From Lepisosteus oculatus (lineage: Eukaryota; Chordata; Actinopteri; Semionotiformes; Lepisosteidae): a stretch of DNA of 64,000 nucleotides. This document shows, one piece after another, positions 1 to 13,837 of the stretch. Made by a program: the position numbers and the translations under genes. Each line of letters starts with the position of its first letter. The stretch's first letter is position 1. Under the pieces are notes generated by a model, which saw only the letters and a list, made by a program, of their open reading frames with translations, was not told the origin of the DNA and ran no database searches. The stretch is from contig NC_090716.1 of NCBI RefSeq assembly GCF_040954835.1, forward strand, positions 16,615,275-16,679,274. Direction: 5' to 3'.

Positions 1-1077
1 AATCTGTACAAGACATGTTATAGTGAAGGAAAACACTGACAAAGCTCAAACAGATGACTTTCCAGGACACTTTGGGACATGTGGTAGGTGGGTCATGCAG
101 ACACTGGCTTGATTTAGATAAATACGAAGTGATACAGCTACATGTCCTATAGTCTTGCAGTTTATATTCTTATGGCTCAAGATATCATACCATTCTAGGC
201 CTGAGAGTGAAGAACAGAGAGTGGAGCAGAAGCTAGTGCAGGCAGTGCAGGTGTGTTAACAGTTAACCCAGTGTTGTAACCAGCATTCCACCTCTCTGGA
301 TGCAGAGCAGTGAATTGAGGAAGGGAAACTGCTTATTAAATAAGGAGCCAAGTCATAGGCTTTGCAGCTTTGCACTCCGCTGGAATGGAGCTGAAGGAGG
401 GGAGTGTGGTGGGGGTTATTGTTTGAAGAGGAGCTGAGCCAAGAATCTCTTTTTTTCAGAAATGATAAATTGCAGTTAAGGGAGAAGGGGGTCAGTCAAG
501 CTTTGCACATCAATTATTGCTGACTCAAGATGGTGTACCCTAGAGGTCTGCACCTTGGTGACCTCAGCTTGCACAATCTGAGCATTGTAGTCCACTGTAA
601 GGCTCCCTTTTTGAAAACAACATGGACTGTATCCCAGTGGATTTTTAATTTTTTACCCGGAACCTCAAGCCTATGTCCCATTAGTTTCTCATTGCATTTT
701 GAAGATGCAGTTATTTATCATCCAGAACTCATAGAGGGAATTTGAATGGTTTTGGCCAACCCTAACATTATTTTGTGGTTAGTTTTTCAGTCCAGAAAAA
801 AGGGAAAAGAAAGAGAGAAGATGCTTAAAGCCACTGTCAGAGAATTCAGATTGAAAGCAAAAGATGATAGAACAGGCACTGACATCAAACGCTTTGTGAT
901 TTTAAAATATTTCAATATAGGTGACCACGATAAAAAAACAGTAATCTTTCACAGAGCTCTTTCATACAGGAGTGTGTCATACAGCGTGTATAAGGCAAGC
1001 ACCTTTAAATTAGGACATAAAAAAAAAGACACAAGGAAATCATCCATTTTCAATATGTGCTTCGCCTTATACAGTAT
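1..1077. other. kcnq1 last intron (inferred): no gene seen
   Basis: A+T-rich sequence without recognisable exons. Open frames at 530-745 and 746-1252 have no recognisable similarity, and the second runs into a repeat. Confidence 0.5.
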
Positions 1078-1300
1078 TCATTCATCCACCCACTTTCTAA
1101 CCACTTTATCCAATACAAAGTCGCAGGGGAGCCGGAGCCTATCCCAGCAAGCAACGGGCACAAGGCAGGACATACCCTGGATAGGACACCAGTCCATTGC
1201 GTTCACACAGACACACTCACACCTAGGGCCAGTTTTCCCAGAAGCAGGTTAACCCACCAACATGTATTTTGAACATGGGAGGAAACCAGAGCAGCTATTT
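1078..1300 (-). repeat. fish interspersed repeat with TGGATGGA-type tail (copy 1)
   Basis: It begins CATCCACCCACTTTCTAACC and contains CGCAGGGGAGCCGGAGCCTA, CCCAGCAAGCAACGGGCAC and a remnant of GGACACCAGTCCATTGC. These are the reversed forms of the abundant ray-finned fish repeat whose sense strand ends in GGATAAGTGGTTAGAAAATGGATGG. It is diverged. Five other copies occur in this window. Confidence 0.8.
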
Positions 1301-1903
1301 ATATCTTTCTACTTCTCTATAACTGATGTTTGTAATGATGTTATTGTTCTTTAATATCATGTCACAGATGTTAGGTTTGGCCAGCTCTCCCTTGCTCAAG
1401 TTATTGTAAATTATGATGGAATTACCTGCTTAAATGAAGATAAACTCCAAGCATCTACAATAAATTTAGACATGTAGCTTAAAGTGTCCAATGGTTTTAA
1501 TAATGTTTTTTCAAAGGATGCTGGGAAATCCTGAGACAGCAGATGTTGGCTAATCCATCATTATTATTTCATTAAGGGGCTTGCTTTTCTCAAAGAGCAC
1601 CATCTCAAAGCACCCTCCAGTGAGCCGCGCTGCCTGTAGAGCTGTGGCACTCTGTTCGCCCCAATCTTTTTATCCACTTTGGGCAAGAATAAGAAAAGAG
1701 CAGCCAGGGTATCGTCCTCAACAACATTGTGTGAAATAGTGTCTCCTTTCCTGATTGAAGGATCAGGTTATTGACTGAAGATATTTGGATATTCAGGTCT
1801 TGCAGATATAACACTAAAAGGATGAAAGTAGGAAGCAGAATTCTCTTCCTGAGCTGAAGTTATGTGGAAATCAAGAATCGAAAATCCATTCACATCAGTG
1901 ATG

Positions 1904-1938
<35 letters not shown>

Positions 1939-2844
1939 TAATTGCTTAGGATTTGGGATACATTATTTTAAAGATTTTAAAGACACCCTTGACCTTTTCC
2001 AAAACACTGTAGTGTGATTTTACATATTTATAATACCTTTTGTCCAAGAAGGTCTCTGTGGGTTTTTTTACTTTTATTTTCTCAGTAGGTTTGACCAACT
2101 TGTTTTTCTGTGTAGTTCATGCACTTTTCACAACAGAAAAGAAAAACATTTCACATAGCTAGGTTAGATAAGGGTACGCACTGTACACATCTAAATTGTG
2201 AAAGTTTTATATTTCAATATGAATATACAACACAATGCAAATTGTTTAGTCATTTATTTTAGTTATTATTAGTTACTTTTTAGTCTAATGTTCTTATTTA
2301 TGTTTTTTCCTTAGTAAAATTGAGTGCCAATATTTGTTCAGTTCTAAGCGAGGATTCAGATTTGATCAGATTGTGTTGTTAGCAATCTGTGAAGCCTTCT
2401 TTTAATGTCATGTGTAAATTCATGTCGATGCATGACCAAGGAGTGAAGTTTTTCGAGGTGGGAAGTGAGCTTTCATGCAAACAACCCCTGACATGTCAGA
2501 TCTGGTGACTTTCTTCCATCCTGGGGCTGTTCTTTCCTTTCTCAAGTTTCAGAAGGAATTATTTACAGCGTGCATGTGCAGCACTGGTTGTAAATGGCCA
2601 TTGTGTGTTCTGGTTTTGGTTCTGCTTGTTGCCGTGCAGTAGCTGTCCAAGTAAGGACCAAGTAAGCTGCTCCTTGGGTTTTGGGTAATGTGCTGGGGGT
2701 TCTGACAGATCCGCGCAGCTCTACACAGATATGAATGCTCTGAGGGCTGCTGCATAACATCACACAAGTCTGCTAGCGCCGATCTGTGCGCTGCATTGAA
2801 AAGTTTCCGCAAATTTCCCTCTGCAAAATAAATTACAGTGATTT
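1301..2844. other. kcnq1 last intron: ATA microsatellite, otherwise nothing recognised
   Basis: Contains a (ATA)n run of about 12 units at 1903-1938. The open frame on the minus strand at 2549-2902 overlaps the start of the next element and shows no recognisable domain. Confidence 0.5.
1903..1938. repeat. (ATA)n microsatellite
   Basis: About twelve uninterrupted ATA/AAT units in the kcnq1 intron. Confidence 0.95.
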
Positions 2845-2960
2845 TGTTACAGCTGGCTTTTGCAGTCTGCACTACCTGAAAAAGGCTACACAGCCAAAAC
2901 ATTTTCTTTTCTGTATAGCATGGAATAAACCTTTATTTGTTCCTTTGCAGCCTACACATG
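2845..2960 (+). mobile_element. decayed Penelope/retrozyme-like tail with hammerhead-like core
   Basis: The sequence CTACCTGAAAAAGGCTACAC, then AGCCAAAAC and the trailing TAGCATGGAATAAACCTTTA, resembles a tail found in many fish genomes (CCTGAAGAAGGCT..AGCCGAAACG..GGAATAAACC). Its core matches a hammerhead ribozyme: a CTGA-type box, a perfect 4-bp stem II (GGCT 2884-2887 / AGCC 2892-2895) and a GAAA-type box. Assignment to Penelope-like elements or retrozymes is inference from memory. Confidence 0.5.
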
Positions 2961-3039
2961 CAAATGCAACTGATATAGGATTAATACTAAAAGAAAAACA
3001 ATTGTAAACGTACTAAATTGTTGTTTTTATGTAGATTTT

Positions 3040-3905
3040 AACTAAAGAAGATGTCGGTATCATGCTCCAGGTTATGACACTGTAACACTGAGGAATTTTA
3101 GCATAACTGACACAGATGTATTACAACAGGTACTAGAACAACTTCAAGTTAATAAATCACTCGGCCCTGGAGGTATTTTCCCAGTTATGCTTAAGGAAAT
3201 GAGGGATGTTGTTTATAGACCTTTAAGCAGGATACTTCATCTGTCATTGAGCGTTGAACCTGGACCTACAAATGGAGAATTGCAGATATTACATTAGTTA
3301 AAAGAGGGGTGAAACTGAACCAAGAAACTATAGACCAATAAATCTAACTTCTGTTACTGGTAGATTTATGGAAACAGTAGAGATATACTAGAAAAGTATC
3401 TACAAAATAACAGCATTCTGACACAGTCAACACGGATGTAGAAAATGTATAGAGCAATAGAGCAGAAAATGGATTCCTGTTTTCCAGCGTTCCAGTGTTT
3501 ATAATTCAATGATGTTATTTTCAAGCTTTTCAATTCTACATTTACAATATTGTGCTCTGATGGGTATCATACCATAAGACAAATATATTAGCCATGAAAA
3601 GAGTTCAGGAAGCAGCAGCAAAATATGTACTGTGATATACAGAAATGTTAAAGAAACTACTGTACATCTCTTTAGTTTAGAATAAACAAGATTGAGAGGA
3701 TATTTGGTCCCTTTATGTTTATAATCATGCAGATAGGATCAGCCCCGGGCACTTTTTCCATGGTGACACAGGTCACAAGTCGAAACCAAAGACAGATATT
3801 GGTAAATAGGTTTTTACACAAAGAGTTGTGGGTGTCAATAAAATGCTCAGATGGTTAAGATTCAGTCTCTGGGCTACTTCTAGAAACAGCTGGATAAACA
3901 TTTTG
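3040..3905 (+). mobile_element. decayed CR1/L2-type LINE (reverse transcriptase fragment plus 3' end)
   Basis: From 3130 the frame gives VLEQLQVNKSLGPGGIFPVM, matching the NKSPGPDGI motif at the start of the reverse transcriptase domain in CR1/L2/Jockey LINEs. PLSRIL and a shifted NYRPINLTSV-like stretch (3330-3360) follow. Stops and frameshifts break it. At 3700-3905, TTTTTACACAAAGAGTTGTG and GAAACAGCTGGATAAAC match the 3' end of the same type of LINE seen at 17230-17350 and 61185-61435. Whether both parts are one insertion is inferred. Confidence 0.75.
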
Positions 3906-6900
3906 ATTTCCAGTTCAGCAAAATGGATTCCTCTCATCAGTAAGCTTGTGAGGGTGTTTGACTAAAAAAATCACATAACAGCATTATCACTTTGTAGTCT
4001 ATTCTTAGAAGTAAACCAAGGCTGACTGTGATCATTACTGGGATGGGAAGCCCTCTGGAAAACCAGGATACTACTGTAAGTACCAATACCCTGGTGGACA
4101 AGTAGGCAGCACACTTCCCTCTGGATGAGGGAATGAAGTATGCTTTGAACAAGTGGGAAAACTAGGGAGCTTTAGGGTAAACAGGGAACAGTGGACTTTG
4201 TATGAATAAATGGCAAAACAAGCTCAACTACTACTGAACTACTAAATACCAAAGGGGCTAGACGGGCGAATGACTCCTCTCATTCTAACGTGCCTTACAC
4301 TCTTTCCTTTGTCAAAATGAGAACCTGAAACAGGACTTGAGACTTGAGATTTGTGCACCTTTAGAGGAATTTGCTTCATGGTAAATCTTCTCCAACATCC
4401 TTCACAAAAACAAACATTTTACTTTGGGGAAAAAATGCTTTGTAAATAACCCTGGAAGTCTATTAGCAAATGAAGAGAATCTAGAATTGTGTGATGTGTG
4501 ATGTGTTCAAGTCTGACCTGGCAGATTTCCTGAAGCACGGGGAATCCCTCAGAGAGGTGCTGGCAAACTAGTGGCCTGATACCATCTCAGCTGCTTCATG
4601 TGCTGAGAAAAAAAAGTGCATCTGTTACAGCCTGAGGTCAGTCCTCATTAAAAAGCAACAAGGAAATTAATAAAACAGGGTTTTACTGAGCTTGCACAAA
4701 GTCAAAAGATTGACGCTAATAAAATATTTTGTTGGCTTCTGTCCATTAAATCCCGTCCTGGAGCTCTACGATGGGACCCCTGTTTCACTGCTGGGATGTA
4801 GAACTGCTGTGAATTTCAGAATAAGAGTCACCAGTGCTGAATACTCAAGAACAGCAAGAAGGCGAGAAGCTGGTCAGTGGTACAGGCTACAGGTTGTATG
4901 GTATCCAGGCTGCCAGGAGGTTTAGATTGGTCATGCTAATGAATAACAAATGGTTATTCCTTAAACTATGCAAAACTAGAAAGGCTATCCTTTTCTTTTA
5001 ACCCTTCTAAGGAACATGAGCTCACAGGTGAGGAAGACTAGTCAGCTCCTGCGGTTGATTGATCTCAGAAATCACATCCAGCTCTGTCATGGAGGGTTAG
5101 GAAAATCGGCTTCAGGGCAGGGTAGTTTCCTTCGGATCTCCACAGCCTTGTGAGTAGCTGTCAAATGATTGAATCACATCTGCTTTCACTTTTTACCTCG
5201 ATTTTAACAGATAAACGTCATTTAGTACATCGAAGAATCTCAGTATCGCACAGAAAACAAAGTCAAGGGGAAGACTGTGGAAAGTGCTCAAACGTATTAA
5301 AAACTCTTCTTAAAACCGTAGACCTGTCATGCAAGTTTGAACAGGATTAATCCCAACATGCTCACTTAATTAGAAACTGTAAACCTACTATGTTGCTACT
5401 ATGTAGCAGCTTAAGGTAAATTAAGGTAAATTCTGCCACCAAGTACCTGATTAGTAGATTGACAGGGTTAACACAATTTTCCTTTAATGTGAGCCTCCAG
5501 TTTTTGGTTGATTTTGATTTGATTTCATACCGTGGATATTTGAGATCGTCAGAATTATTTTGCCATAGTTAAAGCCTGTTTGTTGCTACGTTAAAGAACA
5601 CGTGCTTGCTACCACACATCTGTTCTAGAGCTGTTTTAAAAAGCATTGAGCTGCTTCAACACATTGAAATCCCATTATTCAGTGTGACTTTTTTCCCAGG
5701 TGGCTGCAGTGACTCAGCACTGAGCACTTAAAGGTCAGGCTGCTGCCACCACTTCCCACAGCCAGCCGTTCATTCACAATTAATAGCAAATGTGAAACCA
5801 GTGCCACAGTTTGCTCTGCCTGCTTTCCTTCCTCATCAGCAGGAGTGAAAAAACTTCTGTAGAAACAGGTGCTTGACTGCTTCATTGGAAATAGATGCTG
5901 ACTTAATGAGGTTTGCTGTCTGAACTGCTGATTTCATTTTGCTTAGAGGCATACAGTATCTACAAACCTTACTGTAGACTCTAACAACCCCCCCCCCAAA
6001 AGAAATGTGCTGAACACCCGCAAAAATGAAAGAGTAATTTAAAAAATAGCATTGGCAACAGCAATAAAGTTAACTTGTTAGTGGTAATATTTCACTCCCA
6101 CACAGGAATATCTGAAGCTTAGTGCTTTTGGAAAAAGGTGCTTCTTGTTTGTGTGACAGCAGAGATATGGAATACATCAAATCAATTAATATGCTTCGCT
6201 TCTGTAAAACACTGTTGGAAAATAAGCTACAGTGCTTTTGGACAGATTTTTTGCAGGACAAATAGCTTTAAAGAAGCCTGAAAATCAGGATCCCTTTTAA
6301 AACTGTAAATGAAAGGCCAGAGACATATTTAAAGATATCACAGGTTTTGCAACTGTATTAACAATATCCTGAGCCATATTTTTCATAGACCATTTTTTAG
6401 GTTTTAAATTTCAAGAATAACAAATAGTGAGCCATCTTCTAATATACACCTAGTGCCTCGTGCTTTGATGGGCCAAAGCAAATACACCCTGGCTTGGGTT
6501 TAATGAAGAGCAGATGGAGCTGGACAGCTGTGCAGCCAGTCAGCAGTTGACAATTTCAAGTCCCCTCTGAGAAGCACAAGTGCTGAATGAAAACGGCGAA
6601 CAACAGTGAGCTTTCAAGACAACCTGGTTAGAGAGGCTCACTGAGGGGAAGATGTTTTCTCCTGAAAGGTAATGTTTCCAGAACAGCTACAAAAAACTGG
6701 GACTGTAGAAAAAAAGTAAGCTTCTTTGTAGAGAACCATGCTTGCCGAGAGCTCCTACAGTCCATCACAAAGCATAAGAGAGTTTGGACCGAGAGGCCCA
6801 TCTGCGATGTTCGTGATACTAATGCCCTGGGATCGTTCTGGAAATCACCGGCTGAGGTTCTGGGATCAAAAACCTAACAGTGACTAAACTAAGTGCTAGA

Positions 6901-9900
6901 GCTCCTAAAATATACCCTTCTCTAGTCTGTAACATTCTATCTTTTCACCTCCTGCAGTCACCACCTTCGGTCAAATGTATCAAATATCGTGAAACAGAAG
7001 AAATGTGGTAAAAACAGGTGTCATGCAATTCAAATTTACAAAAAGTGAAGTTCAGCACGGGTCTTGTTGTACCCCCCAGCCCAGCCCTAATTCCACAGGA
7101 GACATTTCATGTCATAGTTGTGTATTAGAAAGTGCAGAAGCTGGACTTTCGATGCATGTTCGTGTATCAGCAGCGGGCAGGGCCAGGACTGAGAGCTAGT
7201 TTGCTGGAAATCTCTCGAGTAAACGACAAACACACAGAGCTGCTTGCTCAGGCCGAGTCACGTGATGCTGAAGACTGAGGCCGGGAAGGCCAGCTCGTCT
7301 GGAGAATAATAGCGCAGTGTTTGTCATGGAAGAAAAAACAACTCTGCTTTTATTTGCCAAAGAGCTTGTGTTAGGAAAGCCAATGAGAAACGGAGAGGTC
7401 AGTGCACGGCCTTGAAAAGGAGTTAAGTGCATTAACACATAACGCAGGACTGCTTCTCATTTCCCTGGGGACTTGCAGAGGGGTTGGACAAACCGCAGCC
7501 ACTGGCTTCCCAGGGATCTGAAGAAACTGCATTGCCAGCTGGTTAACCAGTCACCTTCTCAAGTACCTGAGCTACTGGGGCCAGTTTCATGAGTGTGTTC
7601 TCATCCCAGAAAGCCAAAAGGTCTTCCGGCTCCTGTCCGTCTGAACAAGGCCTCACTTAACTGGAAATGCTCAAACGCTTTTACCCAGGCGTCAGCAAGT
7701 TAAGTAACTAATAAGACAGCCAAATGCAAAAGTTTCCCATAGTTTCCTGCAGGTTCATGATCAACAATTTTTTAATCAAGGAGGGTTCCCTTCAGGGACT
7801 GTACAGTTGGACACAGGTGTTTCTTTATGTCTTTACACGACTTTCTAATTTGACAATTAATCTGGAATTATTTACTTGATACATGTGGAGAATATAGCTT
7901 TGATAACTGAGGATGAACTGACCATATGACTTTGAGACAGGATGGTACTCAACAATTGCCCTTAAAATGAAATAAACTAAATTGTAAATAAAGCATTACA
8001 TTTGTTCTGAGACAATATCAAAAGTTTCTATATAGGCTGAGTGAACAGCTGGTCTTTACTGATTGTTTTGGGAGCATCATTGCAAATTTAATATCTGAAT
8101 TAATAAAGTTAAGAAAAACATAAAATATTGCTTCTCATCCACAAACAGCAGTGAGATAAATAAGATAATGAGCATTTATTTCTTGGTGTTACAGATTATA
8201 ATTTTCTTAAGGGCAATTAAGCAACTATACTCAGTGGACTTTGTGTCTGGGACCCCTGCTCTAAGTTTGTTTTTGTTTTTTTACATGGACTAGGAAACTA
8301 TATAAAAATATATATTTATTGAAAATATTGTGCAATTATAAATTTAGCTATTTAGGTATTAGTTTTATACAAGTTGACCTGAATGACCAACTGCTGCTGA
8401 GTAATTTTCAATGTGACTGCAGTTTTATATCAAAGTCAGTGTAAGGGGATATCATCTATTGCTTTGATAAATGTATTGTGGAAGATCATGTTTCTGAGCT
8501 AACAGCACATTTGGTGTCAAAATTCAGTCAGACCTTTAATTCACAAGGATAAAAACCGTTCACTGGTCATCAAATTCTTAATTATTCTCTTTGTTTTCAA
8601 GACAGGTATTTTCATGTTCGCGTAAAATATCAGCTTCTAAGGCTTTTTAAATTGGCACTTGCAGTCTTACTGATCTAGTGCTTCTGTTCTCCTGTCATGA
8701 TTCACTGTATTTGCCATTCATTTGTACTAATAATTGTGTGATGCAAAGAAGGATTTATCTGACTTCAGTGGGTTGCAATTAGTTATGATCTTACACTGCA
8801 AAAATTTGCCCTGACTACAACTGTTTCGTGTTCTGTAGTCGTTTTGTTCAAAAGAAAATAAAAGGCTAATTGAGAACCACATCAAACAAAGATTCATATT
8901 GCTGGAGGATTAAATAACAGATGCATCGTGGGCAGATTAAAGCAAGGCATTAATTGTTTTGCTTGCATCTTTGGGGAAAATAAAGTTGCTGATAGTGGCA
9001 GTTTTGCAGTTTGATTTAGGACATGAGCTGATTAGCAATGTCAGGGGCGATAAATACAGGCTGCAATGTTTGTGTCTGTATCACTTCAAGGAATACTTTT
9101 TAAAAATACATTTCCCATTTAATTATCTAATCACAAAATATCCTCAAGAGGTATTGTTGATTGATTGCTTTTTTCTTTGCTTTTGTTAGCTTAAAGACTA
9201 TGTTCAGAAAGCATCACTCATGAAAACTCTAATTGTAAGTTCTGTGTTAATTTGTGGTTTATGTGCTGTGAAGGCAGTTAAGATCCCTTTTGGATGTTCA
9301 TAACCTCAATGCAGAAAGGATGCATTCATATACTCAGACTCTTGGTTTGTCAGAACTGTTTGTTAATGCCGAAATGTTAAATTGCTTTTTTAGTTTAATC
9401 CCAGTTTCAAAGGACATCTGTGCATTGATTATTTGATATGTTAATTATCCATTTCTTTAATTAATTTATTACTTTTAATTTCTGTTTGTGAGCATAGGTC
9501 TGTTACATGTCTCTATTGAATAAAAATTGAAAATGTGGTCAATCTCTGATACTGATCCTGTTTTAAGAATTTTAGAGCTGCGTTCATCTCATATTAAACT
9601 ATTGAAATAAAACTGATGTCCTACCGCCTTTCGAGTCATTCCTTAAGTCTGAACAAATTTTCATCCTGCTTAGTGAGGAGGGAAACATTTTGCTGTTAAT
9701 GTTTTTTCTGACCTTTTAATTATGCTTGTAAAAAACTGAACCAGTTTTATTGATTATATGTTTACATGTATGTATTTCTATAGTTGTATTTTTAAGCAGA
9801 AAAGTTCCACTTAATCTTCAGTGCTGATTTCTAGAGGAGTTCACTAGGGGTCAGTCCTTCAGGTCCCACTGTGGCTCCAGACCAGCCTTGTGCCTTTTCT

Positions 9901-12900
9901 GCAGTGTAGAAAATAGAACAGTGCTCTGGATTCCTTGGGAGGAACAGGGGACTGAGATGATTACAGTGCAGCTTCTTGCACTCTTTCTGGGTCAGTACGG
10001 GGATGGGCAGTGAGTGGCAAGTGTAGCATAAACAAATTGCTAGTAGGGAATTTGCCTCATGCTGCAAGGTTACTAAGAATACAGGCAGAGTCCTGCGGTC
10101 CAGACATTGTCAGTTTGAGCCTGCGTCATTGACAGTGACCAAGTGGTGTGAGTCGGGTTTCCTGTGGTCTGGGAGTCGCTTCACTCTCCTGTACGCAGTG
10201 CAGAGCTCAGCCTGTGCAAACTGCACAGCAAGGCAGCTCACAGACAACAGCGGTGCTGTAGACAAACATTTCAACAAGGTGTGGCCTGACAAGGCCCCTC
10301 AGCAAAGTGCTTGACTGCTCGATTTATGATATTTGCACAGGAGGTGGGCCATGTCCCTCTTTCAGTCAGTGCCAACTCTCTTTTAGGCCATGTGGAGCTT
10401 TCAGACTGACGCGAAAATTATATCCAGGGTGTCTTTGACAGGAGAGGGCTGCAGTGGCACAACCAGACTGATTTCAGTTTTTGGAGTGGTTGGGGTAAAG
10501 CAATTAACAGCTTGCTTGTTTGCTAGTGGCTTCTCATCATGAAGATCTTTTCCAGCTATTTCTTGAATGATCACAGGCAATTGGGTTCAACAACATGACA
10601 TCTACTCCAAGACACCCATAACCCTTTCAACAATGGAGTGCCTCCTTCGCTATTAAATGCTTTGCCTTGTAACCCTGTCTTATGCTCTTCGGTACTTGTT
10701 TGAAAGGGTGAAAGAACCCATTGGTTTGACTTCACCCTTCAGGTTTAAGACACCCTGGTAATAACTGCTGAGCAGAGACTGAAGAGATTCATCTCCTGTG
10801 TTGATAATAGTCTGTTTAGACCCTGTATTTTGCTTCTTGATATTTTTTGAATACTTTTCAGGCTAGCAATGCTCATTTGTTGTGATGGTGATGTGGCAGT
10901 TAGATTTTTGTAAAGTCCTGTAAGTGCAGTCTAACCATTTACTGGTATTAAAAGTTCCAATGATCACCTCAGCTTTCAGCTTACTCACTATTTTCATGAT
11001 TAAAGAAATCCTGAACAGCCAGGAAATGACTAGTAATATAGCCAGCAATACATTGACAAGTGCAGACTTGAAAAGAAATGCTGGCAATTCAAACCTTCCA
11101 CATGCTGTTCATACACAAGACGTATTTAATTTGTTTAATGTAAAACCCACTATTACATCTCTTCTTTCTCCTTTAGACAGTTTGTAATATTGAAGCCAAA
11201 AAATCCATTACCAGACTAACTCCTTCGGAAAAATGTGTCTGTTACTGTAATTGTACTATTACTGGGCATCAGCCCATTTATCTTTCACACATTTTGGTAT
11301 GTGTCTAACCTGGGCAGTGCTCTGTAAGGCTGAGATAAATGAGATTCACAAAAGAACATTTATGAATGAAAATGTTGCTGTCTTTGGGATTAAATTGTCT
11401 CCCAACTGATCCAAATACTTACATTCCAAATAGCAGTTCCATCTATCTCAATATAAAACTGACAGACTGGTATAAAGGAGGGTGCAGCCCAGAAACAGAC
11501 TTCAAAAACCCAGAAGTAGACACAGGTCATTATGACTCACCGTGTTTGAGGACGTGAGCGTTAAAGCACAGAGCCTCTGGTTTTATCAGTGGCCTAGGCC
11601 GGACATCAGCATCACAAGTCAATCTAAAAACACCTCTAATGATAGCGGAAATGTAGGGTGTTGATGTGGATTTTCTGACCTACAGTGAAAAGTGCCACCA
11701 ACTGGCCAAACAGAACCAATGTCTGATAAGAAAAAATACAGGGAAACTCTTCTACTGAAATTCAAAGCAGGGATTAAAAGAAGTCATACTTGTAGGGCCC
11801 CAGGAGACAGAGAGGTCTGATTTTGATTTAGGGCCTAATATCAAATTTATTTTCTTCTAATTGAGATGATTACAGTGCTCTCTGATCAGCCTCTATCTGA
11901 AATGTCACTAGGGCCTACCTCAAACACACGATTTACAGAGAGCATTAAAGCTCGGGCCTGAGCAAACCTCCAGGCTCATTTACAAGCAGGTCAAGCCTAC
12001 AGTAGAGATGAAGTGTCAGATTACTGTACATGAGCTTTAGTGCGGAGCCTTGACATTAAAATAAGCGCTCCAGGACACAGCAGATTCATCCTGTTTTTCA
12101 GTAGCACTTCCGTGCTGCAGTAATAATACTCCCCTCAACACACCTCTGCATCAGGTACTGACGTTGATTTGTGTCAACAGGGCTCATTTCAACACAGTGG
12201 GACTTCACTGACCACGAAATCTCTATTCTTTTACTCTTCGTACTCTGTTTCAGAGGTGACTGCCTTTGCTCAGCATGCCCATGCACAATATTGCCGTTCC
12301 TGGGCTGAAGCCACTGTGCAGTCATTTTAATGGCACGCAGATGTTTTGGATGGATTTTCCATGCACATTTTCTTATTTTACACATTTTGCTTGCTTTAGA
12401 TCCAGCTTGTCGTGACGCTCATTCCAGAAATTAGCAGAGTATTTAAAAGGGATGGATGGATGCTTTAGCCAATAACATTTTATGTCATGAAACCTGCATG
12501 ACAGCCCCTGCCAGTCTGTCAGACAGGTCCCTACAGCAGGACTGTGCTGCTGATCCTAACAGGTTAGCCCTTTAAAGCCAGGACATTGACCAGCCTGTTT
12601 TGTGAAAGTAATAAATGTGTGAAGTGAAACCTTGTGCTGTTTTGGTACTGATACAAAGGTACTAGGGGAAAAAATGTAATATCTTATATAATATTATGTA
12701 ATAATTTCTGTTATAGATTATTTATTTTTTAGTTTTTACCCACCTGCATTTGCTGCCTTGCTTGAATTCCTTTAACACGCAGATTTGCTCAGACTCTCCC
12801 CAGATTAGATATTCTGATGTATCAGATAATACTGAGTTTGCTTACTCTAATTGGAAACACAGTTCATCATCACTACCCTTTAAATTTTTACTTATTTTTA

Positions 12901-13830
12901 TGTGAGTAATGGGTAACTGCAGAGAAATAAAAAATAAGTTTTTTTGTGACTTTTATTTTGCAAAGTCATATGTGTTGATTTTTGTGTTCCAGTTTAGAGG
13001 CAATTGTAACTGGAATTTGTCCTGTGTGTATGACATGGCTATAACTGGCCTCTTCTTCTTGAAAGTTATGGATTTTGCAACTTAGAAGTCAGAGTTTACC
13101 TCCAGATTGTGTTGTGCAATCCAGACGCCACCTGACACAACAATGACGAGTTCACGAGCTGACGAGATGGGTTTCTCCCTTTGTTCGCTAAAGACAGAAG
13201 ACAACAGCTTTCCAAAGTCAGAGTGTAACCAGGTTTTTGGTTGAAACAGATAATGCAAAGATGGAAGCAGCTGAGTTTGAGGCAGTCTTTATCTAGGCCC
13301 CACTCTGTGTCACTGTGTCCTGTCAAGAGGAATCAGTAACGGTTGAGTCTTCCCACTGGAGACAGGGGAAACATTTGCTCCCTTGTGCTTTGGAATGGAG
13401 GTACCTTTGCCAAGATCAGAAAATTGGTGTGGCAAGCTTTCAGACTGGTGATTTAGAAACTGGGAACTTCCTGTTCTCATCAGCATCTGGAGGAACGTTA
13501 ATGAGTTTTCCAGCTGGAGGCTTGGTGGCAGGTTTCAGTGATCTACTCACAAGAAATGGGGAGGCGGCAGGTGTTATTTATCAAGACCAAAGACTGAGAT
13601 ACTCTGATAAAGTGATACTTATAAGGAAAGATTGTTAAGAAAAATGTGTACAATTGTGTTCAGATTTTGATTATTTTTCCATTGTTTCTCTAAAATCAGT
13701 ATTGACATTGCTGATTCTGTGAACCAGCTACTTAAAAGAGACAGAACGCAAGCTGTAAAGTGTTTATTCTTCTTCACCCTGGTAGGAGACAGGACCAGCC
13801 TGAGGGCTCCAGGTGTCTCATGCCATACAG
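3906..13830. other. kcnq1 last intron: no exon seen; candidate conserved non-coding stretches
   Basis: About 10 kb with no recognisable exon and few clear repeats. Stretches at 6480-6640, 8870-9070 and 11800-12075 have the TAAT-rich, unique-looking composition of vertebrate conserved non-coding elements. A 107-codon open frame at 13315-13638 (+) has no recognised similarity. Confidence 0.4.
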
Positions 13831-13837
13831 CCACCTG

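Noticed and set aside
746..1252. 168-codon frame on the plus strand
   Set aside because: Its C-terminal third is translated interspersed repeat; the rest has no similarity.
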